The notes beneath the pieces are model-generated. The model searched no databases. It was given only the letters and a program-made list of their open reading frames with translations, and was not told where the DNA came from. From an uncultured Alphaproteobacteria bacterium (GTDB taxonomy: Bacteria > Pseudomonadota > Alphaproteobacteria > HIMB59 > GCA-002718135), in assembly GCA_902560675.1 (NCBI GenBank), contig CACEMP010000016.1, positions 1 through 32,862 on the forward strand: a DNA stretch of 32,862 nucleotides, read 5' to 3'. Shown here in pieces: positions 1-7,758 of this stretch (its first letter is position 1; every line of letters starts with the position of its first letter). The position numbers and the translations under genes were made by a program.

Positions 1-652
1 CATTAAATGAATTCCTAAAAAAGCTTACAACATAATAGTAAGGATTATATAAAAGTATAGCCTTCAAATTATCAGGAAGATAATTTATTGAAAAAAAGGT
101 TCCTGATAAAAAATTAATAGGTGCAACAAAGAAGCTCGAGAATGTACTTTGTGAATCCCAAGAATTAAAAATTATTCCTACGAAACATCCTAAACATGAG
201 AAAAATATAATAACTAAAAACAGGTAGTAAAAAAAATAAAAAAAATTATAAATTTCAATATCTATTAAAAAAGTAAATATAAAAAAATTAAACAGTGCTA
301 AAATAATTCCAATAATAAGAGATGTGAATATTAAAGATATTAATATTTCAATCCTATAGATAGGTGCCATTAACCAATCATCTAAAGAACCAATTTGTTT
401 CATATGAATTAAAGTAGCAGACGAATTATCGTAACTTTCCTGAGCAACGATCATAATGATTAATCCAGGAGCAATAAATTCAACGAAAGAACTTGAATCC
501 ATAGAAAGTGAGTAATAATTTTCTACTGTTATAAAAACTAATATAAATAAAAAATTTGTAGTTAAAGGGGCTAATAAAGAATAATGATACTCTTGTAGAA
601 ATTCTTTTATTCTAAATGCGATTATTGAATAAATCGCACTAAAATTTAACAT
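1..652 (-). CDS. ABC-2 type transporter permease, 3' end cut by window edge
   Basis: This is an integral membrane permease of the ABC-2 (NodJ/DrrB-like) exporter type, read from the ATG at 652 and open to the left edge, so about 217 residues are visible. The protein begins MLNFSAIYSIIAFRIKEF. It has several hydrophobic segments and the family-typical late motif (APINFLSGTFFSINYLP followed by NPYYYVV), which in ABC-2 permeases precedes the last membrane helix. An ABC-2 permease normally pairs with a separate ATPase; if present it lies outside the window. The start is 9 bases after the end of the M20 amidohydrolase, so the two are probably co-transcribed. The substrate cannot be told from sequence. 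Recognition as ABC-2 is fairly sure; lipid, polysaccharide or drug export are all possible. Confidence 0.75.
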   Translation of the reverse strand, partial: MLNFSAIYSIIAFRIKEFLQEYHYSLLAPLTTNFLFILVFITVENYYSLSMDSSSFVEFIAPGLIIMIVAQESYDNSSATLIHMKQIGSLDDWLMAPIYRIEILISLIFTSLIIGIILALFNFFIFTFLIDIEIYNFFYFFYYLFLVIIFFSCLGCFVGIIFNSWDSQSTFSSFFVAPINFLSGTFFSINYLPDNLKAILLYNPYYYVVSFFRNSFN

Positions 653-661
653 GAATTAAGA

Positions 662-1840
662 TTACTTAGAAAAGTATTTTTGAACAAGGTCCACCCAAAA
701 ATTTACACCAATAGGTAATAAATTATCATTAAAATCATACTTTGTTGTATGTAGATGAGCGCTATGTTCATCATCTCCTTGACCAAGATAAAGATAGGAA
801 CCAGGTTTTTTTTCTAACAAATATGAAAAATCTTCTCCTCCCATTGACGGGTCAATATCTGTAATAACTTTGTCATCACCGACTAAATCTTTAGCTACAT
901 TTGCTGCAAATTTTGTTTCTTCTTTAGAATTTATAGTAGGTGGATATTTATTAACTAAATCAAAATCAATTTTTATCTCTGCACCATGTGCATCCGCTAT
1001 ACCATTACATAATTCATTTAATCTTTTCTCTATGTATGCTCGTGTTTCTCTTCGAAAAGTTCTAATAGTCCCGCCCATTTTAACCTGATCATCAATTACA
1101 TTGTAAGCTGTACCGGCATTAATTTTTGTAATACTTATAAGCGCTTTATCAACAGGATCTGTTGATCTACTAATTATTGTTTGAACAGCTGAAATAACTT
1201 GCGCTGAAATTACTACAGGATCAATTGCTAAGTGAGGAGAAGCTGCATGACCTCCTTTTCCTTTAACTATAATATCAAATTCATCAACTGCGGCCATCAT
1301 TGGTCCACTATTTACTCCAAATGTGCCTAATGGTAACTCAGGCCAATTATGAAGTGCATAAACTTCATCAATTTTAAAATCATCAAACATACCATCTTGA
1401 ATCATTTTTTCTCCTCCAGCAAAACCTTCTTCTCCTGGTTGAAAAATGAAATATACTCTTCCATTAAAATTATTATTTTCACTTAGATATTTTGCTGCCC
1501 CAAGAAGCATTGTGGTATGACCATCATGGCCACAACCATGCATCATACCTTTATTTTGAGATTTATGATTAAATTCGTTTTGTTCTGGCATAGGAAGAGC
1601 GTCAAAATCTGCTCTTAAACCAATTGTCTTATCATTAGTAACTTCATTACCATCTACCCAAGCAACAACACCTGTATTAGCGTAACCATCTTTAAATTTA
1701 ATATTAAATTCACTTAACTTATTTTTTATATATTTTGATGTTTCAAATTCTTGAAGACCTATCTCAGGGATTTTATGTAAATCCTGACGCCATTCTGTCA
1801 TCTGATCTTGCATTTGATTTATACTGTTTAAAATTGGCAT
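662..1840 (-). CDS. M20D family metallo-amidohydrolase (hippurate hydrolase / N-acyl-amino-acid amidohydrolase type)
   Basis: A 392-aa cytosolic metal-dependent amidohydrolase of the M20 peptidase family, subfamily D (HipO/AmhX/IAA-amino-acid hydrolase-like). These enzymes cleave acyl groups from N-acylated amino acids. Visible motifs in order are LRADFDALP (about 75-83), the metal-binding HGCGHDGH (101-108, including the family Cys), FQPGEEG with the catalytic and ligand glutamates (133-139), ALHNWP, the lid-domain GKGGHAASPH, and GGEDFSY near the C-terminus. Length and motif order are normal and nothing is missing. Its ATG overlaps the stop of the upstream lipoprotein gene by one base (TAATG), indicating translational coupling. 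The family is clear; the physiological substrate (hippurate, N-acetyl amino acids, indole conjugates) is not. Confidence 0.88.
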   Translation of the reverse strand: MPILNSINQMQDQMTEWRQDLHKIPEIGLQEFETSKYIKNKLSEFNIKFKDGYANTGVVAWVDGNEVTNDKTIGLRADFDALPMPEQNEFNHKSQNKGMMHGCGHDGHTTMLLGAAKYLSENNNFNGRVYFIFQPGEEGFAGGEKMIQDGMFDDFKIDEVYALHNWPELPLGTFGVNSGPMMAAVDEFDIIVKGKGGHAASPHLAIDPVVISAQVISAVQTIISRSTDPVDKALISITKINAGTAYNVIDDQVKMGGTIRTFRRETRAYIEKRLNELCNGIADAHGAEIKIDFDLVNKYPPTINSKEETKFAANVAKDLVGDDKVITDIDPSMGGEDFSYLLEKKPGSYLYLGQGDDEHSAHLHTTKYDFNDNLLPIGVNFWVDLVQKYFSK

Positions 1841-2454
1841 TATAGTATTCCGAAGAAACCTTTTTTATTTAGTTTTTCTTCACATTGTTTTAATTGTTTA
1901 TTAAACATCTTAGTATTTCTTTCTACATTTTTAGCAACATCAATCAACCAATCTTTACTTTTAAATGTCTCTTTCGACCATCCATTTTGACCTTCATGGT
2001 ATGCTAGATATTGATTATAGTAATCATTTTTTGAAATTCCAATCATATTTTCCGACTGTGTTGTGTACCAACCAATAAAATCTGTTACATCTTTAAAATT
2101 TGCCCTTGATGCATTTTGATTTCCAGTTTTATTTTTATACCAATCCCAAGTAGGATTTGTTATTTGCGCATAACCAAATGCAGTTGATGGTCTAGAGGTT
2201 GGAATTAAACCTAGAAATTTTTTTCTTTTCGGTTTTGCAAATTGGGCAAAAGATGATTCTTGTTTTATAACTGCTAATTGGAATGCAATTGGGGTATTCC
2301 ATTTATCGTAAGAATTTTTAGTTGCTTTATACCAGCTTTTCTTTTCATCAAAAATTATGCAACTGTCAGCAGTATTTGTTAACTGATTTGAAGTACATGA
2401 ATATAAAAATAACAATGTAATGCACAATATTTTTAAAAAATTATCAATTTTCAT
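1840..2454 (-). CDS. Lipoprotein with lysozyme-like/SLT transglycosylase fold
   Basis: A predicted outer-membrane or periplasmic lipoprotein of 204 aa from the preferred start. The reading frame also opens 18 bases earlier at 2472, but starting at 2454 gives a clean lipoprotein signal (MKIDNFLKIL, a hydrophobic core, then a lipobox ending in Cys20). The mature part resembles soluble lytic transglycosylase domains: a Glu in VIKQESSFAQFA (Glu66 from this start, the probable catalytic acid), the AFGYAQITNPTWDWYK segment, and YLAYHEGQNGW. Such enzymes cut peptidoglycan glycan strands. It is divergent from htpG and ends on the start of the M20 gene. Role in peptidoglycan turnover is inferred from fold-level motifs only; moderately sure. 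Confidence 0.72.
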   Translation of the reverse strand: MKIDNFLKILCITLLFLYSCTSNQLTNTADSCIIFDEKKSWYKATKNSYDKWNTPIAFQLAVIKQESSFAQFAKPKRKKFLGLIPTSRPSTAFGYAQITNPTWDWYKNKTGNQNASRANFKDVTDFIGWYTTQSENMIGISKNDYYNQYLAYHEGQNGWSKETFKSKDWLIDVAKNVERNTKMFNKQLKQCEEKLNKKGFFGIL

Positions 2455-2555
2455 CAATAATCTAAATACCATAAATTCTACAATTATAGTCTTAAATGTG
2501 GCAAAAAATTATTGCTTACTATTGAATTATAGATATGAATGCTTAAATTTCAAAA

Positions 2556-4415
2556 ATGGTAGAAAAAACTAGAGAAAATTTAACATTTCAAGCTGAAGTC
2601 AGTAAGCTTTTAGATCTTGTTGCTAATTCTCTTTATAGCGAAAGAGAAATATTTTTAAGAGAATTAATATCTAATTCTGCAGATGCCTGCGAAAAATTAA
2701 GATATCAATCACTCTCTAAAAAAAATCTTCTTAAAAATGAAAAAGATTTAAAGATAAATATAAGAGTTTCAAAAAAGAAAAAAATTATCGAAATTGAAGA
2801 TAATGGAATTGGAATGTCTAAAAATGAACTTATTGATAATTTAGGAACTATAGCGAGATCAGGAACTAGCAAATTTATTGAAGCAATGAAAAATAAAAAA
2901 AGTAATGATATTTCCGCAATTGGACAGTTCGGTGTTGGTTTTTATTCATCATATATGGTTGCAGATAATGTTGAAGTGCTTTCTAAAGATGCTGAAAATG
3001 AAGAAATAAATCTTTGGTCTTCTAATGGAAAAGAAAATTATACCATAGAAAAAGCTAAAAAAGATAAAAGAGGCACTTGTATAACTCTAAATATAAAGAA
3101 AGATGCAGATGAATTTTTGGATTCATTTCGTTTAAGATCAATTATAACAAAATACTCAAATTATATCCCTTTTCCAATTTATCTTAAGGACCTTGATGAT
3201 AAAGAAAAAGAAGAAAAAATAAATGAAGGTAGTCCATTATGGCTAAAAGATAAAAAAGATATAAAAGAGGAAGACTATAAGCAATTTTACAATAATATTT
3301 CATTTAACTTTGACGATCCCTTAAAAACTATTCATTATAACGCTGAGGGTGTAATTAGTTATAAGGCTTTACTTTATTTTCCTACAAATCAACCTATGGA
3401 TTTATTCAATGCTGATAGGAAAAATAAAATAAAATTATATGTTCAAAAAGTTTTTATCACTGATGATTGTGAAGACATAATTCCCAATTGGTTACGTTTT
3501 ATTCCAGGAGTAGTCGACTCACAAGATATTTCTCTTAATATAAGTAGAGAAATGCTTCAAAATAATCCTATTATTACAAAAATAAAAAAAGGTATTACAA
3601 ATAAAATTTTAAGTGAAATTGATAGCTTGGCTAAGAAAGAAAAGGATAAATTTGAGACATTTTGGAATAATTTTGGTCCTGTTCTAAAAGAAGGGTTATA
3701 CGAACATAATGATTATCATGAAAAAATCCTGCCGCTATTGAGGTTTGAAAATTCTTTAAATGATAAAAAAATATCTCTTGAAGAGTACACTAAATTAATG
3801 GCTAAAGATCAAAAAGAGATTTATTATTTTGCTAATACTGATAAGAATCATATTAAAAACTCCCCTCAATTAGAAGTTTTTACTGATAAAAAGATACCAG
3901 TTTTGTTTATGGTTGATGCAGTAGATGAGTTTTGGATACAAAATGTAAATAAATTTAAAGATTTAGAATTTAAATCAATAACCAAAGGTAAAGTTGATGT
4001 TTCGAAAGTTGGTGAAAAATCAAGTAAGAAAGATGAAGATAAAAAGGAAATAGATAGTAAAATCAATGATTTAATTAATATACTTAAAACAGAGCTTAAA
4101 GAGACTATATCTGATGTTATTGTATCTAAGAGATTAACTAAAAGCCCAATTCTGCTTGTTGCTGAAGAAGCTGGGATGGATATAAATATGGAAAAACTGA
4201 TGAAGATGCATAATCAAAAAACTCCTGTTTCAAAAAAGATACTTGAAATTAATCCAAACCATCCGATGATTGTAAATTTATCTCAAAATTTAACAAAAAT
4301 TGACCATAAAAAAGCTTCAAATTTAATTTTAGATCAAGCTAATATATTAGATGGTAACATTCTCTCAAATCCATCTGCTTACTTAGAAAATTTAACAGAA
4401 ATTTTTATTAAGTAA
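2556..4415 (+). CDS. htpG: Molecular chaperone HtpG (Hsp90)
   Basis: Full-length bacterial Hsp90 of 619 aa, a cytosolic ATP-dependent homodimeric chaperone. The N-terminal GHKL ATPase domain shows ELISNSADACEKLRY (about 36-50), EDNGIGMS (about 81-88) and the lid motif GQFGVGFYSSYMVAD (about 125-140). The middle domain carries LNISREMLQ with the conserved Arg, and the C-terminal dimerisation region includes LVAEEAGMDINMEK and ends LENLTEIFIK. The gene stands alone on the plus strand. It is divergent from the lipoprotein gene (about 100 bases shared upstream) and overlaps the end of serA tail to tail by 8 bases. There is no evident Shine-Dalgarno before the ATG. Identification is secure. Confidence 0.98.
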   Translation: MVEKTRENLTFQAEVSKLLDLVANSLYSEREIFLRELISNSADACEKLRYQSLSKKNLLKNEKDLKINIRVSKKKKIIEIEDNGIGMSKNELIDNLGTIARSGTSKFIEAMKNKKSNDISAIGQFGVGFYSSYMVADNVEVLSKDAENEEINLWSSNGKENYTIEKAKKDKRGTCITLNIKKDADEFLDSFRLRSIITKYSNYIPFPIYLKDLDDKEKEEKINEGSPLWLKDKKDIKEEDYKQFYNNISFNFDDPLKTIHYNAEGVISYKALLYFPTNQPMDLFNADRKNKIKLYVQKVFITDDCEDIIPNWLRFIPGVVDSQDISLNISREMLQNNPIITKIKKGITNKILSEIDSLAKKEKDKFETFWNNFGPVLKEGLYEHNDYHEKILPLLRFENSLNDKKISLEEYTKLMAKDQKEIYYFANTDKNHIKNSPQLEVFTDKKIPVLFMVDAVDEFWIQNVNKFKDLEFKSITKGKVDVSKVGEKSSKKDEDKKEIDSKINDLINILKTELKETISDVIVSKRLTKSPILLVAEEAGMDINMEKLMKMHNQKTPVSKKILEINPNHPMIVNLSQNLTKIDHKKASNLILDQANILDGNILSNPSAYLENLTEIFIK

Positions 4416-5346
4416 CTGAATTTATAATTTTATTATTATTAAAAAATTCAACAAACTGATTAGCAACCATTTCTGCTACAACAATTTGTGCTTCATCAGT
4501 AGAAGCAGCGATATGTGGAGTTAAAATTATATTATCTAAATTATAAAACCCACTTTCTACTAAAGGCTCATTTTTAAAAACATCTAATGCAGCACCTTTA
4601 ATTTCTTTTTTTTCTAGAGCATTTTTAAGATCATCTTCATCAACTAAGTTGCCTCTAGCGGTATTGATAATGATGCAATTTTTTTTCATTAGTGATAGAT
4701 GATTTTTATTCATAATCGGATTACCATCTTTATTGGGTTTACAGTGAAAAGAAATTATATCTGAATCTTTAATAATCTCATCGATAGAACAATAATTATA
4801 TTCAGGATAGCTATCCTTAATTGTTTTAAAGTATGAAGAAAATATTGAAACCTGCATTCCCAATACATTAGATATTTCTGCAACTCTTTTGCCTACATTA
4901 CCAAAACCTACGATACCAATTTTCTTGCCTTTAATTTCATTTCCTTTTAATTTCTTTTTTTCCCAAAGACCCTTATGAGTTGTCTCATTGGCAATAGTAA
5001 TTTTTCTTTGCAATGCAAAAATTAAACCAATTGTGTGTTCTGCTGTAGCATTCGTATTGCCTCCTGGAGTATTCATTACAATAATGTTTTTATTTTTAGC
5101 AGCTTCCACATCAACATTATCTACTCCTGCCCCTGCTCTACCTATGATTTTTAAATTTGAAAGAGAATCAATTAAATCTTTTCGCACTTTAGTTGCAGAA
5201 CGAATTATTAAACCATCATAGTTATCAATTATTTTTTTTAATTCTTCAGGAGATAAGTTTGTTTTTGTTTCAACTGAAATGTTATTCTTTATTAAAATTT
5301 CAGATGCTATGTTATCTAGTGAATCTGATATTAGTACTTTAGGCAT
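4408..5346 (-). CDS. serA: D-3-phosphoglycerate dehydrogenase, short form without regulatory domain
   Basis: Catalyses NAD-dependent oxidation of 3-phosphoglycerate to 3-phosphohydroxypyruvate, the first step of phosphorylated serine synthesis. At 312 aa it has only the substrate- and nucleotide-binding domains: GRAGAGVDNVD (about 71-81), the Rossmann motif GIVGFGNVGKRVAE (about 143-156), the catalytic Arg in NTARGNLVD, Glu in DVFKNEP, and His in LTPHIAAST. The usual alphaproteobacterial enzyme is about 525 aa, with an intervening domain and a C-terminal ACT domain that senses serine. Both are absent here and the gene simply stops, so feedback control by that route is not expected. Its ATG lies inside the end of serC (8-base overlap). 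A related 2-hydroxyacid dehydrogenase role is possible, but the serC neighbour makes SerA much the best call. Confidence 0.9.
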   Translation of the reverse strand: MPKVLISDSLDNIASEILIKNNISVETKTNLSPEELKKIIDNYDGLIIRSATKVRKDLIDSLSNLKIIGRAGAGVDNVDVEAAKNKNIIVMNTPGGNTNATAEHTIGLIFALQRKITIANETTHKGLWEKKKLKGNEIKGKKIGIVGFGNVGKRVAEISNVLGMQVSIFSSYFKTIKDSYPEYNYCSIDEIIKDSDIISFHCKPNKDGNPIMNKNHLSLMKKNCIIINTARGNLVDEDDLKNALEKKEIKGAALDVFKNEPLVESGFYNLDNIILTPHIAASTDEAQIVVAEMVANQFVEFFNNNKIINSVT

Positions 5347-6502
5347 GTTTTGATTTAATCTCTGAATAGGCCCAATCTATCCAAGGTAAAACTAATTCTA
5401 CATCTGAAGTTTGAACCGTGCCTCCAGCCCATATTCTAAAAGAAGGTGGTGCTTTTGGATATCCATTACAATCAAATCCTACATTATTTTCAGAAAGCAA
5501 TTTGCAAATATCAGCCATTACAGCTCTTTGACCACTTTCATCTTTATTAGTAAACCAATCTTCAATAATTTTAAAAGTTATCCCAGTGTTTGAAATATAA
5601 TTCTCATCTTCAATTTCAGATAAAAAAGTAACCCAATCTCTCTCATTAATCCATTCTCGGATTTTTTGTAAAGAATTCTGAGATTTGGATATTAATGAAT
5701 TTAATCCTCCTTGAGAAGAAACCCAGTTTAAAGAATCAATAATATCCTCAACACATATCATTGATGGTGTGTTAATTGTATTTCCTTCAAAAATACCTTT
5801 TATTAATTTTTGTTTTTCAGCCAATCTAAATAATTTTGGTACTGGCCAGCTAGGTGTAAAACTTTCTAATCTTTCAACAACGCGTGGAGAAATTGCAATC
5901 ATTCCATGAGCAGCCTCTCCTCCAAGTATTTTTTGCCAAGACCAAGTTATAACATCACATTTATTATAATCTATAGGCATGCCAAAAATTGCTGAAGTTG
6001 CATCACAAATTGTTAGACCTTTTCTATCATCAGGTATCCAATCTCCATTAGGAACTTTGACACCAGATGTTGTTCCATTCCAAGTAAAGATAACATCATT
6101 ATTAAAATTGACTTTAGTAAGGTCAGGTAGTTTACCATAGTCTTCTTCATGAATATTTAAATTATCTAATTTTAATTCACTAATTGCATCTATAACCCAG
6201 TCTTTACCAAAATTTTCCCATGCAAGAATATCAACTCCAGTTTTACCTAATAGGCACCACATAGCTGCTTCTAAAGCGCCAGTATTTGAACCAGGCATTA
6301 TACCCAATAAATATTCATTAGGTAATTTTAGAATATCTTTAGATTTATCTATCGCTTCTTTTAATCTTGCTTTACACTCAACAGATCTATGTGATCTACC
6401 AGTTAAAGCATTACTCAAAACAGAAATGTCCCAGCCTGGTCTTTTTGAGGTTGGGCCACTTGAAAAATTTGGATTATTTGGTTTAGTATTAGGTTTATTC
6501 AT
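5339..6502 (-). CDS. serC: Phosphoserine aminotransferase, alphaproteobacterial type
   Basis: PLP enzyme that transaminates 3-phosphohydroxypyruvate with glutamate to O-phospho-L-serine. The sequence matches the alphaproteobacterial SerC class: NPNFSSGP near the N-terminus, KRPGW, GRSHRS, FTWNGTTSGV, ICDATSA, the PLP lysine in SWQKILGGEAAHG (Lys191 from this start), EGNTINTPSM, and PSFRIWAGGTV near the end. The frame opens at 6520. I prefer the ATG at 6502 because it places the protein start (MNKPNTKPNNPNFSSGP) where relatives begin and recreates the 8-base ATGAATAA overlap with DUF1015 that recurs in this window. It sits between DUF1015 and serA in one transcription unit. Identification is secure; the start is likely. 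Confidence 0.95.
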   Translation of the reverse strand: MNKPNTKPNNPNFSSGPTSKRPGWDISVLSNALTGRSHRSVECKARLKEAIDKSKDILKLPNEYLLGIMPGSNTGALEAAMWCLLGKTGVDILAWENFGKDWVIDAISELKLDNLNIHEEDYGKLPDLTKVNFNNDVIFTWNGTTSGVKVPNGDWIPDDRKGLTICDATSAIFGMPIDYNKCDVITWSWQKILGGEAAHGMIAISPRVVERLESFTPSWPVPKLFRLAEKQKLIKGIFEGNTINTPSMICVEDIIDSLNWVSSQGGLNSLISKSQNSLQKIREWINERDWVTFLSEIEDENYISNTGITFKIIEDWFTNKDESGQRAVMADICKLLSENNVGFDCNGYPKAPPSFRIWAGGTVQTSDVELVLPWIDWAYSEIKSKHA

Positions 6503-7712
6503 ATAATTTTTCGAACTCATAAACTACTAAGCCATCTAAGGGTTTTGGATCAAACCATGTAGATTTGGGAGGCATAGTTAATTTTTTATCCGCAACTGTA
6601 ATAACATCAGTTATTGAAGATGGGAAGATAGAAAATGCCACACTATCATTATTTTCATCAACTTTTTTTTCTAAAGCTCCCAAACCATGACATCCAGCAA
6701 TAAATCTTATTCTTTCATCATTATTAACATCAGTAATATTTAAATGTTTTTTGAAAATAAAATTATTTAGAATATTAATATCCAGTGTATCAATAAAATT
6801 ATCAGTTTTTAATTCAGTTTTAAAATACAATGAATACCATTTTTTTTCATGATACATTCCAAATTGTTTATTAGATTGAGGTTTAAAAGGATTTGCTTCA
6901 TTTTTTATTTCAAAATTTTCAGAGAGAATTTCTAAAAACTTTTCTTCAGTCAAACCATTTAAATCTTTAACAACTCTATTATAGTCAAATATTTTAGCTT
7001 CATCACTTGGAAACGCCGCTATCATAAAGTCTTCTTGTAAAATATTTTTATTATAATTTAATTCACCAATAATTTTCATTGCACCCATTCTATGATGTCC
7101 ATCTGCAATGTAAAAATTATCTACTTCATTTATAAAAATAGAAGATAAGTTTTCGATAAAGGATTGATCAGAAATACACCATAGTTTATGAATAGATTTA
7201 TCGAAGCTTTCAAAATCATAGTCTGGATTATTTGATATAACAGAGGATAATAAATCTTTTATCTTATTATTTTTTTTATATACTAGATAAATAGGACCAA
7301 TTTGTGTTTTTATATTTAACATTTGCTCTGCTCTTTCTCTCATCCTTGTTTCATAAATTTTTTCATGCGCTTTAATTTTTTCATCTACAAAATCTGAGAT
7401 TTTAGAAAGAGATAAAAATCCTAACTGAGTATGGCCTTTAAATTCAATTTGATAAATGTAATAAAATAATTCTTTATCTTTTTTAATTACATCATTTTCT
7501 TTCATTTCTTTAAAATGCGATTTAGCTTCTAAGAGAGTATCTGCTTCTTTTAATTGTCCAACAGGGTTCAAAATTTTTAAATAATTCCAATAATTATTTT
7601 TTTTAAATATTTCTATATTTTCAATACTTAAATGATCAGTAGAAGGAGCAATTAAATTTTTTGCATCTTCATTGTAAGGACGTGTTCCTTTAAAAGGTTT
7701 AATTTCAACCAT
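6495..7712 (-). CDS. DUF1015 family protein, serine-cluster associated
   Basis: A 405-aa cytosolic protein of the DUF1015 family, whose function is unknown to me. Recognisable pieces are the N-terminal IKPFKGTRPYNE, the HE-containing helix KAHEKIYETRMRERAEQ followed by IGPIYLVY, the family hallmark IADGHHRMGAMK (about 203-214), and the late RIRFIAGCHGLGALEKKV. The usual APPYDVIS-like N-terminal motif appears here as APSTDHLS. DUF1015 genes are often found beside serA and serC in other bacteria, and here the gene overlaps serC by 8 bases, so a role in the phosphoserine branch is plausible but unproven. A possible Shine-Dalgarno AAAGGTG lies about 12 bases before the ATG. Family call is confident; function is open. 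Confidence 0.85.
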   Translation of the reverse strand: MVEIKPFKGTRPYNEDAKNLIAPSTDHLSIENIEIFKKNNYWNYLKILNPVGQLKEADTLLEAKSHFKEMKENDVIKKDKELFYYIYQIEFKGHTQLGFLSLSKISDFVDEKIKAHEKIYETRMRERAEQMLNIKTQIGPIYLVYKKNNKIKDLLSSVISNNPDYDFESFDKSIHKLWCISDQSFIENLSSIFINEVDNFYIADGHHRMGAMKIIGELNYNKNILQEDFMIAAFPSDEAKIFDYNRVVKDLNGLTEEKFLEILSENFEIKNEANPFKPQSNKQFGMYHEKKWYSLYFKTELKTDNFIDTLDINILNNFIFKKHLNITDVNNDERIRFIAGCHGLGALEKKVDENNDSVAFSIFPSSITDVITVADKKLTMPPKSTWFDPKPLDGLVVYEFEKLYE

Positions 7713-7758
7713 AATTAGAGCACACCTTTAAATAAATAAAAAAAAATTTAAACTTAAA

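Noticed and set aside
870..1088. Plus-strand 72-aa open frame inside the M20 amidohydrolase
   Set aside because: It lies wholly opposite a well-conserved enzyme gene and shows no motif; a shadow frame.
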